A stretch of DNA of 64,000 bases from Sphingomonas sp. TZW2008 (GTDB taxonomy: Bacteria; Pseudomonadota; Alphaproteobacteria; Sphingomonadales; Sphingomonadaceae): positions 602,748 to 666,747 of the forward strand of contig NZ_BDJB01000003.1 of assembly GCF_002117915.1 (NCBI RefSeq), given 5' to 3'. Each line of letters starts with the position of its first letter. Position 1 is the stretch's first letter. A model generated the notes under the pieces. The model did no database searches, had not been told where the DNA came from, and saw only the letters and a list, made by a program, of their open reading frames with translations. The position numbers and the translations under genes are program-made. Positions 1 through 8,264 of the stretch are shown here, piece after piece.

Positions 1-510
1 TCCGCGCCGACGCCCGTCCCCGCCCCAACCACCGTCGCTGCGCCGCCCGTCGCGCCGCCCCCGCCGCCGCTCGCCGACCTGCCCGAGGTGAGCACTGCGC
101 CGACGACCGTGCCAGTCGATACCGAAACACAGCCGACCACGCCGCTCGCCGATGAACCGATCGCCGCCGCCGCCCCGCAGGACGCCTCCCCCGCCGCCGA
201 GGCGCAGCCCGAACCTTCCCCCGTCGCGCCCGAACCCGCGCCATCCCCTGCGCCGCCCGCCAGCCCCGCCGGCGACGCGCCGGTGACGACGATCAAGGGC
301 CTCGGTCCCAAGGTCGCGGCGATGCTTGCCGAGCACGGCATCGTCACCGTCGGCGATCTCGCCGCGCTCGATCAGCGCGCCGCGGAGGATCTCGACGCGC
401 GGCTTGGCAATTTCACCGGCCGCATGGGTCGTGACCGCTGGCTCGAACAGGCGCAGCTGCTCAGCGCCGGCGACGTCAGGACGTACGAGGACCGGTTCGG
501 GAAGCTTTGA
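1..510 (+). CDS. C-terminal part of a Pro/Ala-rich protein ending in a helix-hairpin-helix domain
   Basis: The reading frame is open from the first base, so the gene begins upstream and about 169 C-terminal codons are visible. The first two thirds is a low-complexity linker rich in Pro, Ala and Glu. The last 75 residues form a helix-hairpin-helix module beginning TTIKGLGPKVAAMLAEHGI, the kind found in predicted 5' DNA nuclease or ribosomal-L21-fusion proteins, followed by GRMGRDRWLEQAQLL. HhH motifs of this type bind DNA or act as protein-protein modules. The N-terminal half that would identify the protein is outside the window, so no specific function is assigned. In-frame GTG codons such as the one at 88 are unlikely starts because the linker composition is the same on both sides. 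Confidence 0.75.
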   Translation, partial: SAPTPVPAPTTVAAPPVAPPPPPLADLPEVSTAPTTVPVDTETQPTTPLADEPIAAAAPQDASPAAEAQPEPSPVAPEPAPSPAPPASPAGDAPVTTIKGLGPKVAAMLAEHGIVTVGDLAALDQRAAEDLDARLGNFTGRMGRDRWLEQAQLLSAGDVRTYEDRFGKL

Positions 511-606
511 TCGCGCCGTTCACTGCAAGTCCAATCCCGTCGCCAGTGGCGGAGGCGTAACCCACGTCGATTGACGCCGCCGGTCCGCCGCGCAAAGGCG
601 GCAGGC

Positions 607-1653
607 ATGCGCTTCTTCTCGGACAATGCCGCCCCCGTCCATCCCGCCGTGCTCGCCGCGCTGGCAGAGGCCGACGTGCTCGACACCGCCTACGACGGCG
701 ATCGCTGGTCAAAGGCGCTCGACGCAAGGCTCTCCGACCTGTTCGAGACCGCGGTCGAGGGGCTGTGGGTGCCGAGCGGCACTGCCGCCAATTGCCTCGC
801 GCTCGCCGCGCTCTGCCCGCCGCACGGCGCGGTGGTCTGCCACCACGATGCCCACATCCAGAACGACGAGTGCGGCGCGCCTGAATTCTACACCCATGGC
901 GCGAAACTCATGCTCGCGCAGGGCGAGGGCGCGAAGCTGACGCCCGAGACGATCGCCGCGCTGCTCGCGACGATCCGCAACGATGTGCACCAAGTGCAGC
1001 CGCACGCGATCTCGATCACTAACGCCACCGAATACGGCCTCGTCTACCAGCCGTACGAGGTCGCCGCGATCGGCGCGCTCGCCGCCGAACGCGGCCTCGC
1101 GCTGCACATGGACGGCGCGCGCTTCGCCAACGCGCTGGTCACCGCCGGCTGCTCGGCGGCGGACCTGACGTGGCGCGCCGGCGTCACCGCGCTTAGCCTC
1201 GGCTTCGTCAAGAACGGGGGCATGAGCGCGGAGGCGCTGGTGTTCTTCAAGCCGGGCCTCGTCGATGCGACGCGCTATCGCCGCAAGCGCGCCGGGCTGC
1301 TGCTGTCCAAGGGCCGCTATCTCGCCGCGCAGATCCTCGCGCTGCTTGACGAGGACCGCTGGCTCGCCAACGCGCGCGCCGCCAACGCCGGGGCGGCGCT
1401 GATCGCCGCCGCCGCGGGCGATCGCCTCGTCCACCCGGTCGAGGCGAACGAGGTGTTCCTGCGCGTCTCCGCAGAGGAGGCGGCGACGCTGCGCGCCACC
1501 GGCTTCGACTTCTACGATTGGGGGCCGGGCGAGGCGCGGCTCGTTGTCTCGTGGAACCAGCGCGCCGAGGACATCCGCCCGCTCGCCGACGCGATCGCCG
1601 CGCTCGGCTCATCGCCCCCCGGCCCACGGCCCTGCGAAACAGTGGCGCCGTAG
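607..1653 (+). CDS. Low-specificity threonine aldolase / beta-eliminating lyase family
   Basis: A PLP-dependent fold-type I enzyme of 348 residues, the usual size for GLY1/LtaE-like aldolases, which cleave L-threonine or allo-threonine to glycine and acetaldehyde. The N-terminus MRFFSDNAAPVHPAVL matches the family opening. The segment SLGFVKNGG contains the expected Schiff-base lysine (about K202), and HMDGARFANAL carries the Asp-Gly-Ala-Arg motif that contacts PLP. The start is placed at ATG 607, preceded by a purine-rich AAAGGCGGCAGGC. A TTG at 571 would add 12 residues with no family support. The EamA permease starts 25 bp downstream on the same strand. Family assignment is firm, substrate preference is not. 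Confidence 0.88.
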   Translation: MRFFSDNAAPVHPAVLAALAEADVLDTAYDGDRWSKALDARLSDLFETAVEGLWVPSGTAANCLALAALCPPHGAVVCHHDAHIQNDECGAPEFYTHGAKLMLAQGEGAKLTPETIAALLATIRNDVHQVQPHAISITNATEYGLVYQPYEVAAIGALAAERGLALHMDGARFANALVTAGCSAADLTWRAGVTALSLGFVKNGGMSAEALVFFKPGLVDATRYRRKRAGLLLSKGRYLAAQILALLDEDRWLANARAANAGAALIAAAAGDRLVHPVEANEVFLRVSAEEAATLRATGFDFYDWGPGEARLVVSWNQRAEDIRPLADAIAALGSSPPGPRPCETVAP

Positions 1654-1678
1654 GGCAAACGCCTCTAGCGCGGGCGCG

Positions 1679-2596
1679 ATGACCGCCGCCCCGCCCCCGC
1701 AGTCGACCCGCGCCCGCGTCCTCGTACCCTTCGCGATCGTCACGCTGATCTGGGGCTCGACCTGGCTCGTCATCCGCGACCAGCTCGGCGTCGTGCCGCC
1801 GTCTTGGTCGGTCAGCTACCGCTTCCTCGTCGCCGGTATCGCGCTCTACGCCTGGTCGGCGATCCGCCGCGAGGAGGGGCGGATCGACGCGCGCGGGCTG
1901 CGCTTCGCCGCTGCGCTCGGGCTCGCGCAGTTCGTGCTCAACTTCAACTTCGTCTACCGCGCCGAACAATTCATCACCTCGGGGCTCGTCGCGGTGGTCT
2001 TTGCGCTGCTGCTCGTGCCCAATGCGCTATTCGGCCGGATCTTCCTCGGCCAGCGTCTCGGTCGGCAGCTGATCGTCGGATCCGCTATCGCGATGGCCGG
2101 CGTCACGCTGCTCTTCCTCTACGAGGTGCGCAGCGATCCCAACGGGCCCGGCGACTCGCTGACGGGCATCGCGCTTACGCTCTGCGCCATCCTCTCGGCG
2201 TCGAGCGCGAACGTGATGCAGGGAACGGCCACGGCGCGCGCCTATCCGATGCTGCGCACCACCGCGATCGCGATGCTGCTGGGCGGCGCCTTCGATGCCG
2301 CCTGGGCCTATGCCACCGTCGGCCCGCCGGTGATCGAGTGGCGCGCGGGCTACATTGCCGGCATCCTCTACCTCGGGCTCGCCGCCTCGGCGCTCGCCTT
2401 TCCGCTCTATTTCGGCGTGATCCGCATCATCGGCCCCGCCAAATCGGCCTATTCGAGCGTGATCGTCCCCGTCATCGCGATGGCGCTGTCGACCGCGTTC
2501 GAGGGTTATCGCTGGACGCCGCTCGCCGCCGGCGGCGCGGCGCTCGCCGGCGTCGGGCTGATCATCGCGCTCACCGCGCGCAGGCCCAACCGGTAA
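1679..2596 (+). CDS. EamA (DMT superfamily) permease
   Basis: An inner-membrane transporter of about 305 residues with two EamA repeats and roughly ten hydrophobic helices. The first repeat opens with VTLIWGSTWLVIRDQ, the signature of the RhaT/EamA group. The second ends with AGVGLIIALTARR. Members export or import small metabolites, and the substrate cannot be read from sequence. The ATG at 1679 begins directly before the first helix. A reading frame is open further upstream but lies inside the aldolase gene. The 3' end overlaps the convergent epimerase gene by 91 bp, so the last 30 codons are transcribed from both strands. Confidence 0.85.
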   Translation: MTAAPPPQSTRARVLVPFAIVTLIWGSTWLVIRDQLGVVPPSWSVSYRFLVAGIALYAWSAIRREEGRIDARGLRFAAALGLAQFVLNFNFVYRAEQFITSGLVAVVFALLLVPNALFGRIFLGQRLGRQLIVGSAIAMAGVTLLFLYEVRSDPNGPGDSLTGIALTLCAILSASSANVMQGTATARAYPMLRTTAIAMLLGGAFDAAWAYATVGPPVIEWRAGYIAGILYLGLAASALAFPLYFGVIRIIGPAKSAYSSVIVPVIAMALSTAFEGYRWTPLAAGGAALAGVGLIIALTARRPNR

Positions 2597-3327
2597 TCGG
2601 GGTAGAGCGGACGCCAGCCAAGCACCCGCTTCGCCTTGCCGTTCGCGACCCGCCGGTTCTCCGCGTAGAAAGCGCGCGCCATCGGCGACAAACTGTCGAG
2701 CGGCACGATCGGCGGCGGCGCCACGCCGATCAGCGCCGCGGCGTAGCTCACCACCGCGTCCTGGCTCGCCGGTAGATCGTCGGCAAGGTTGTACGCCCCC
2801 GCCGGCCCGTCGAACCCGGCGATCACGCCGCGCACGATATCGTCGACATGGATCCGGCTGAACACCTGATCGGTTAGCCCAGTGCGGTGCGCCTTGCCCT
2901 CGCGCAGCCGCTCGATCGGCGAGCGGCCGGGGCCGTAGATACCGGGCAGGCGGAATACCCGCGCACCCAGCGCAAGCCACGCCGCATCCGCCGCATTGCG
3001 CCCCGCCCGGCGCCCACGGATCGGCGCGCTCTCGTCGACCCAGCCGCCACCCGCATCGCCGTAAACCCCGGTCGAGGAAAGGTAGCCGAGCCAGCGGCTG
3101 CCGAGCGAATCGCCGTAGCGCGCGAGCACCGGATCGCCGCTACCCTCGTCGGCGGGAACGGAAGACAGGACGTGCGTCGCGCTCGCCACGCCGGCGCGCA
3201 CCGCCGCGGCGTCGTCGAAACGGATCGTGCCGTCGCGACCGTCGCGCGTCGTCGCCAGCACCGGCCAGCCGCTCGCCCGCGCGATCGCCCCGGCGGCATA
3301 GCCCAGCCCGAAGATGAACAGCCGCAT
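2506..3327 (-). CDS. NAD(P)-dependent epimerase/dehydratase-like (extended SDR) protein
   Basis: A 273-residue Rossmann protein. The N-terminus MRLFIFGLGYAAGAIAR holds the GxGYxxG nucleotide-binding motif typical of the YeeZ-like atypical SDR group. YLSSTGVYGD and RVFRLPGIYGPGR are the conserved SDR core segments, and RIHVDDIVRGV is the usual distal motif. Proteins of this group often act on sugar nucleotides, but many lack the full catalytic triad, and I do not see a canonical YxxxK. The ATG at 3327 is chosen because it falls immediately before the Rossmann strand. About 30 C-terminal residues (rich in Ala and Pro) extend into the convergent EamA gene. Confidence 0.82.
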   Translation of the reverse strand: MRLFIFGLGYAAGAIARASGWPVLATTRDGRDGTIRFDDAAAVRAGVASATHVLSSVPADEGSGDPVLARYGDSLGSRWLGYLSSTGVYGDAGGGWVDESAPIRGRRAGRNAADAAWLALGARVFRLPGIYGPGRSPIERLREGKAHRTGLTDQVFSRIHVDDIVRGVIAGFDGPAGAYNLADDLPASQDAVVSYAAALIGVAPPPIVPLDSLSPMARAFYAENRRVANGKAKRVLGWRPLYPDYRLGLRAVSAMISPTPASAAPPAASGVQR

Positions 3328-3444
3328 CGAAATCCTTTTCGCTAGCCGCGCGTCGGCAACGCTCAACACCCGCAACCAGATAACGCGGCAATCGGCGAGC
3401 TGGCCCCGTTCAGGCGCCACGCGCTGGCAGCACCCGCCGGCAAC

Positions 3445-5121
3445 TCACTCCGCCATCGGCCCCTTGAACAGCGTGCCGAAATAATCGCCCTTGTTCCACA
3501 CTGGTCGCGCCACGCTGTCGGCGATCTCGCGCGCGATGCGATAGTTGACGTCGACGAAGCGCACGCCCTGCTCCCACTCGATCGGCTGCGACAGATCGTC
3601 GCCCGGCTTGTGGTAGTTGGTCGACATGAAATGCTCGACCGCCGCCTTGCCCGGCCCCTTCTGCCCCGGCCACAGGAACACCGAGGGCACGCCCTTCTGC
3701 ACGAAGCGGAAGTGGTCCGAGCGGACGAAGATCCCCTCGTCGGGCATCGGATCGGGCGACAGCGCGAACCCCGCCCCCTCCACCACGCGGCGGATGATCG
3801 GGCCGAGCGTCGAGCGGTCGCCGCCGAACGCCACCATGTCCTCGAAGCGATAGGTCAGGATCGGCATGTCGAGGTTCACGTCCGCGACGATCGACTGCAG
3901 CGGCATGGTCGGGTGATTGGCGAAATAGTCGCTGCCGATCAGCCCCTTCTCCTCCGCGGTCACCGCGAGGAACACGATGGTCCGCTTGGGCGCGCCTTCC
4001 TTTTGGAACCTTTTGGCCTCTTCGATCAGGCTCGCGATGCCGATCGCATTGTCGAGCGCGCCGTTGTGGATGGTGTCGGTGCCCTTACCGCTGACGCCGA
4101 CGTGATCGAGGTGCGCCGACAGCACCACCACTTCCTTCGACAGCACCGGGTCGCTGCCGGGCAGCACGCCAACGACGTTGGACGAGCGCGCCGGCGCGAA
4201 GCTCGTCTGCGTCGCGGCGGCAAGCGTCGCGGGCAGCTGCTCGGCGACGAACACCGCGTCGGGCTTGTCGGCGGCGCGCGCGACCTTCGCCCACGGCGTC
4301 CGGGCACCGGCGAACAGCTTCGCCGCGCCGGCCACGCTCAGCGTTGCGAGGTTCGGGATCGATCCCGCCTCGACGTTGCCGGTGCCGTCGGGATTCGCCC
4401 ACGTCATCCGCGTGTGCGTGCTCGCCTCGACGAGCTGCGCGAACGCGCGCTGATTCTCCGCGCGCGGCGTCTGCAGCGTGATCGTGCCGATCGCACCGCG
4501 CTCGGCGGCGAAGCGTGCCTTGGTCGTTGCTGATCCCAGCCACGCGCGCTCCTCGCCCGTCATTTTGGCGGGCGATCCGCTGACGAAGGCGACGATCTTG
4601 CCGCGCACGTCGACACCCCGGTAATCGTCGCGACCATAGGCCGGCGCGACGATGCCGTAGCCGACGAACACCACCGGCGCGGTCACCGCGGTCTCCTTCG
4701 CGCGCGGATCGGCCGACGGCACGTAGTCGACGCCGTGAACGAGCGGCTGCGGCGTCCCGCCAGCGTGCGCGATGCTCATCGTGCCCTTACCCGCCGGCTT
4801 GTACGCGACGAGCGGGACCTGCTGAAGATAGCTGCGCGCGCCCGCCGCCGCGTCGCCGCCCGGCTTCAGCCCCGCCGCGAAGAATTGCGACGCGACATAT
4901 TGCGCCGCGATGTCAAATTCCGCGCTGCCCGCCTCACGCCCGCGCATCGCATCGGACGCGAGGAACATGACGTGTCCCTTGATCGCCGCCGCCCCGGCGG
5001 ACAGCGGCGTCGCGGCGGCCGCGGAAGCGGCGGCAGGCGTATCGGCCGTGCGCGTCGCCTCCTGCGTGACGCCGGAAACCGGCAGGGTGACGAGGCTGAG
5101 TGATAGGGCAAGACGACGCAT
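3445..5121 (-). CDS. Secreted M28 family zinc metallopeptidase
   Basis: A protein of about 558 residues with a signal peptide (RRLALSLSLVTLPVSG), a PA-type insert in the first half and a C-terminal M28 catalytic domain. The co-catalytic zinc ligands are visible: LSAHLDHVG (His, Asp), GALDNAIG (bridging Asp), TAEEKGLIGS (catalytic Glu and ligand Glu), NLDMP (Asp) and RSDHFRFV (His). These enzymes are aminopeptidases or carboxypeptidases acting in the periplasm. The start at ATG 5121 is set by the signal peptide and by GGAAG shortly upstream; a longer frame begins at 5253 with no signal-like sequence. It is divergent from pepN, which fits a local peptide-utilisation theme. Confidence 0.88.
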   Translation of the reverse strand: MRRLALSLSLVTLPVSGVTQEATRTADTPAAASAAAATPLSAGAAAIKGHVMFLASDAMRGREAGSAEFDIAAQYVASQFFAAGLKPGGDAAAGARSYLQQVPLVAYKPAGKGTMSIAHAGGTPQPLVHGVDYVPSADPRAKETAVTAPVVFVGYGIVAPAYGRDDYRGVDVRGKIVAFVSGSPAKMTGEERAWLGSATTKARFAAERGAIGTITLQTPRAENQRAFAQLVEASTHTRMTWANPDGTGNVEAGSIPNLATLSVAGAAKLFAGARTPWAKVARAADKPDAVFVAEQLPATLAAATQTSFAPARSSNVVGVLPGSDPVLSKEVVVLSAHLDHVGVSGKGTDTIHNGALDNAIGIASLIEEAKRFQKEGAPKRTIVFLAVTAEEKGLIGSDYFANHPTMPLQSIVADVNLDMPILTYRFEDMVAFGGDRSTLGPIIRRVVEGAGFALSPDPMPDEGIFVRSDHFRFVQKGVPSVFLWPGQKGPGKAAVEHFMSTNYHKPGDDLSQPIEWEQGVRFVDVNYRIAREIADSVARPVWNKGDYFGTLFKGPMAE

Positions 5122-5279
5122 CACGGCTTCCGGCAAGGGTCCACCCGTATCCCCGACGGGCGGCAGCGGCGCACCCCGGCACGAACGAACGTATTGTTTG
5201 ATACCACTGCCGTAGCAGCCGTCCCGCCCGCCGCAAGGTTTCGATGGAACCACTGCGCGCGCCGTTTATAGTCTCCCCC

Positions 5280-7880
5280 ATGCTCGACGCCCTCACCGCG
5301 CCCGCCGTTCCCGCCGCCAAGCGCCGCGAAGATTATGCCCCGCCGGCATGGCTGGTGCCGAGCGTCGCACTCGATTTCGCGCTCGATCCCGCCGCCACGC
5401 GCGTCCTTGCGCGGCTCGACGTTGCACGCAACGCCGCGAACGACGAGCCGCTGCGGCTCGACGGCGAAGGCCTCGTCCCGCTGTCGGTCAGCGTCGATGG
5501 CGTCGCGATCAACGACTGGCAGATGGATGGCGACACACTCGTCGTGCCGCTCGCCGGCGATGCGCACGTGATCGAGACCGAGGTGGAGATCGCGCCCGAT
5601 CGCAACACACAGCTGATGGGGCTCTACGCCTCGGGCGGCAATCTGTGCACGCAATGCGAGGCGGAGGGTTTCCGCCGGATCACCTTTTTCCCCGATCGCC
5701 CCGACGTGCTCGCCACCTATCGCGTGCGGATGAGCGCGGACAAGGCGCGCTACCCCGTCCTGCTGGCGAACGGCGATCCGATTGCCTCTGGCGACAACGG
5801 CGATGGGACGCACTGGGCCGAATGGCACGATCCATTCCCCAAGCCGTCGTACCTGTTCGCGCTCGTCGCCGGCGACCTCGCGTGCAATCGCGGTACCTTC
5901 GTCACCGCGTCGGGGCGCGAGGTCGAACTCGGCATTTGGGTGCGCGCGGGTGACCTGCCAAAGACCGATCACGCACTTCACGCGCTCAAGACCGCGATGG
6001 CGTGGGACGAGCGCGTCTACGGCCGCGAGTACGATCTCGACGTGTTCAACATCGTCGCGGTCGACGATTTCAATTTCGGCGCGATGGAGAACAAGGGGCT
6101 GAACATCTTCAACAGCCGCTACATCCTCGCCGATCCCGATACCGCGACCGATTACGATTACGATGCGATCGCCACCGTCGTCGCGCACGAGTATTTCCAC
6201 AATTGGTCAGGCAACCGCGTCACCTGCCGCGACTGGTTCCAGCTGAGCCTCAAGGAAGGCTTCACCGTCTTCCGCGACCAGGGCTTCTCCGCCGACCAGG
6301 GCTCGGCCGCGGTCAAGCGGATCGAGGACGTGCGCGGCCTGCGCGCCAGCCAGTTCCCCGAGGATTCGGGGCCGCTCGCGCATCCCGTCCGTCCCGAGAG
6401 CTACCTCGAGATCTCCAATTTCTACACCTCGACGATCTACAACAAGGGCGCCGAACTGATCCGCATGATGGCGACGATCCTCGGCCCTGCGCGCTTCCGC
6501 ATGGGCAGCGATCTGTACTTCGATCGGTTCGACGGCACCGCCGCGACGTGCGAGGATTTCGTTGCCTGCATGGAGGAAGCGGGCGACATCGACCTCAAGC
6601 GCTTCCGCCTGTGGTACAGCCAGGCCGGCACACCGCGCGTCTCCGCCAGCCTAGAGCATGAGGGCGGTCGCGCGACGCTGCGCCTCGCGCAGCAAGTGCC
6701 GCCGACACCAGGCCAGCCGGTCAAGCAGCCGATGGTGCTGCCGCTGCGCATCCGCCTGTTCGGCGCCGAGACCGGCCAGCCGCTCGGCCCCGAACGGCTC
6801 GTCCTGTTCCAGGATGCGAGCGAGACAATCGTGTTCGAGACCGTGCCCGAGCGCCCCGTCCTATCGATCAACCGCGGCTTCTCCGCCCCCGTCACGATCG
6901 AGAGCGATCGCACCGCCGCCGATCTCGCCTTCCTCGCGCGGCACGACGACGATCCGTTCGCGCGCTACGAGGCGATGCAGCAGCTGATGCTCGACACGCT
7001 CGTCGCCGGCGCGGTTGAGGGCAGCGCCGACCACCGCGCGGTGATCGATGCGGTCGCCGACACGCTCGACAATCCCGCGCTCGATGCCGCCTTCATCGCC
7101 GAGGCGGTGCTGCTGCCGTCCGAAAGCTTCGTCGGCGACCAGCTCGCCACCGTCGATCCCGACGCGATCCACCGCGCACGCGAGGCGCTGCGCCGCGATC
7201 TCGGCCGCGAGCTCGCCGATCGCTGGCGCTCGGTGTACGAAGTGAACAGCCACGATACGGCTTTCGAATATACGCCGGTCGCCAAGGCCGCGCGCCGCAT
7301 CCGCAATGTCGCGCTCGGCTATATCGCCGCCTCCGGCGCGGCGGATGCCGATGCCGATGCGATCGCCTTCCGCCAGTTCGAGCGCGCCGACAACATGACC
7401 GACCGGCAGGGCGCGCTCGGGACGCTCGCCAACGGGACTAGCGATCTGCGCGAGGCGGCGCTCGACATCTTCTACAACCGCTACGCCGGCAATCCGCTGG
7501 TGCTCGACAAATGGTTCCAGACGCAGGCGCTGTCGACGCGCGACGATACGCCTGCGGCAGTTGCCGCGCTCGCCGAACATCCCGATTTCGCGCTGTCGAA
7601 CCCCAACCGCGCACGCAGCCTGATTGGTGCCTTCGCGGTCAACCAACGCGCGTTCAATACCGCCGACGGGGCGGGCTATCGCTTCCTCGCCGATCAGCTG
7701 ATCGCGCTCGACCGGCTCAACCCGCAGACCGCGGCGAAGCTGCTCCCGCCGCTCGGCCGCTGGCGGCGCTTCGATCCCGCGCGCGCGGCACTGATGCGCG
7801 CCGAGCTCGAACGCATCGTCGCGACGCCCGGCCTGTCGAAGGATCTGTTCGAACAGGCCTCGAAGAGCCTCGAGGGGTAA
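5280..7880 (+). CDS. pepN: Aminopeptidase N
   Basis: An M1 family zinc aminopeptidase of 866 residues, close to the 870 of E. coli PepN, cytoplasmic and without a signal peptide. The exopeptidase motif GAMEN is at about 267-271. The zinc motif HEYFHNWSGN begins at about 303, with the third ligand Glu near 326 inside LSLKEGF. The C-terminal half is the helical domain of the PepN subgroup, ending FEQASKSLEG. ATG 5280 is preferred over an upstream ATG at 5244. No Shine-Dalgarno sequence precedes it; instead TATAGT sits 7 bp upstream, which would suit a leaderless transcript. The M28 peptidase gene is divergent. Confidence 0.95.
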   Translation: MLDALTAPAVPAAKRREDYAPPAWLVPSVALDFALDPAATRVLARLDVARNAANDEPLRLDGEGLVPLSVSVDGVAINDWQMDGDTLVVPLAGDAHVIETEVEIAPDRNTQLMGLYASGGNLCTQCEAEGFRRITFFPDRPDVLATYRVRMSADKARYPVLLANGDPIASGDNGDGTHWAEWHDPFPKPSYLFALVAGDLACNRGTFVTASGREVELGIWVRAGDLPKTDHALHALKTAMAWDERVYGREYDLDVFNIVAVDDFNFGAMENKGLNIFNSRYILADPDTATDYDYDAIATVVAHEYFHNWSGNRVTCRDWFQLSLKEGFTVFRDQGFSADQGSAAVKRIEDVRGLRASQFPEDSGPLAHPVRPESYLEISNFYTSTIYNKGAELIRMMATILGPARFRMGSDLYFDRFDGTAATCEDFVACMEEAGDIDLKRFRLWYSQAGTPRVSASLEHEGGRATLRLAQQVPPTPGQPVKQPMVLPLRIRLFGAETGQPLGPERLVLFQDASETIVFETVPERPVLSINRGFSAPVTIESDRTAADLAFLARHDDDPFARYEAMQQLMLDTLVAGAVEGSADHRAVIDAVADTLDNPALDAAFIAEAVLLPSESFVGDQLATVDPDAIHRAREALRRDLGRELADRWRSVYEVNSHDTAFEYTPVAKAARRIRNVALGYIAASGAADADADAIAFRQFERADNMTDRQGALGTLANGTSDLREAALDIFYNRYAGNPLVLDKWFQTQALSTRDDTPAAVAALAEHPDFALSNPNRARSLIGAFAVNQRAFNTADGAGYRFLADQLIALDRLNPQTAAKLLPPLGRWRRFDPARAALMRAELERIVATPGLSKDLFEQASKSLEG

Positions 7881-7894
7881 GCCCCCCTTCACCA

Positions 7895-7923
7895 CCCCGC
7901 GCGATCGCCGGGATGGCGCGGGG
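7895..7923. terminator. GC-rich hairpin between convergent pepN and a small hypothetical gene
   Basis: CCCCGCGC at 7895-7902 pairs perfectly with GCGCGGGG at 7916-7923 across a 13-base loop. It lies 14 bp past the pepN stop, in the gap between two convergent genes. There is no clear T-run on either side, so it may be a hairpin for RNA stability or Rho-assisted termination rather than a textbook intrinsic terminator. Confidence 0.45.
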
Positions 7924-7964
7924 GCCGGCCGTGCCCTGCCCCCGCGTCACCTTGATCCGTCAGA

Positions 7965-8264
7965 TCAGGCGGTGCGCGTGCCCGTCAGCGGGAAGCTGCC
8001 GAACGCGCCTGCGCCCACCGTGCCGTTGACGGTATCGCCGTCGATCGTCACACTCATGTCGAGCGTCATCGGCATCGGCACCGTCATCTGCTGCTTCCAG
8101 GTCAGCGTGTTGCCGTTCACCTCGCCCGACACGTCGTTCGAGCCCATCGCGCCCGCGTTGGTGCCGGTAAAGGTGTTGCCGTCGCTCTTCACCGTCAGCG
8201 TCGACTTCTGGTCGCCCAGCGGCGACTTGACCACCACGTCGTACGTACCGTCGACACCAGCCAT
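7965..8264 (-). CDS. Small hypothetical protein, beta-rich, translationally coupled to the M16 protease
   Basis: About 99 residues, acidic and Gly/Thr-rich, with alternating strands (VDGTYDVVVKSPLGDQKSTL, then VSGEVNGNTLTWKQQM). This suggests a small beta-barrel or lipocalin-like fold. No signal peptide or catalytic motif is visible. The stop codon of the M16 protease and this ATG share one base (TGATG), and GAGGAG lies at good spacing upstream, so it should be translated from the same mRNA as the protease. A GTG three bases earlier would give a GTGA overlap and one more residue. A cytoplasmic role linked to the protease is inference only; I do not recognise a named family. Confidence 0.72.
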   Translation of the reverse strand: MAGVDGTYDVVVKSPLGDQKSTLTVKSDGNTFTGTNAGAMGSNDVSGEVNGNTLTWKQQMTVPMPMTLDMSVTIDGDTVNGTVGAGAFGSFPLTGTRTA

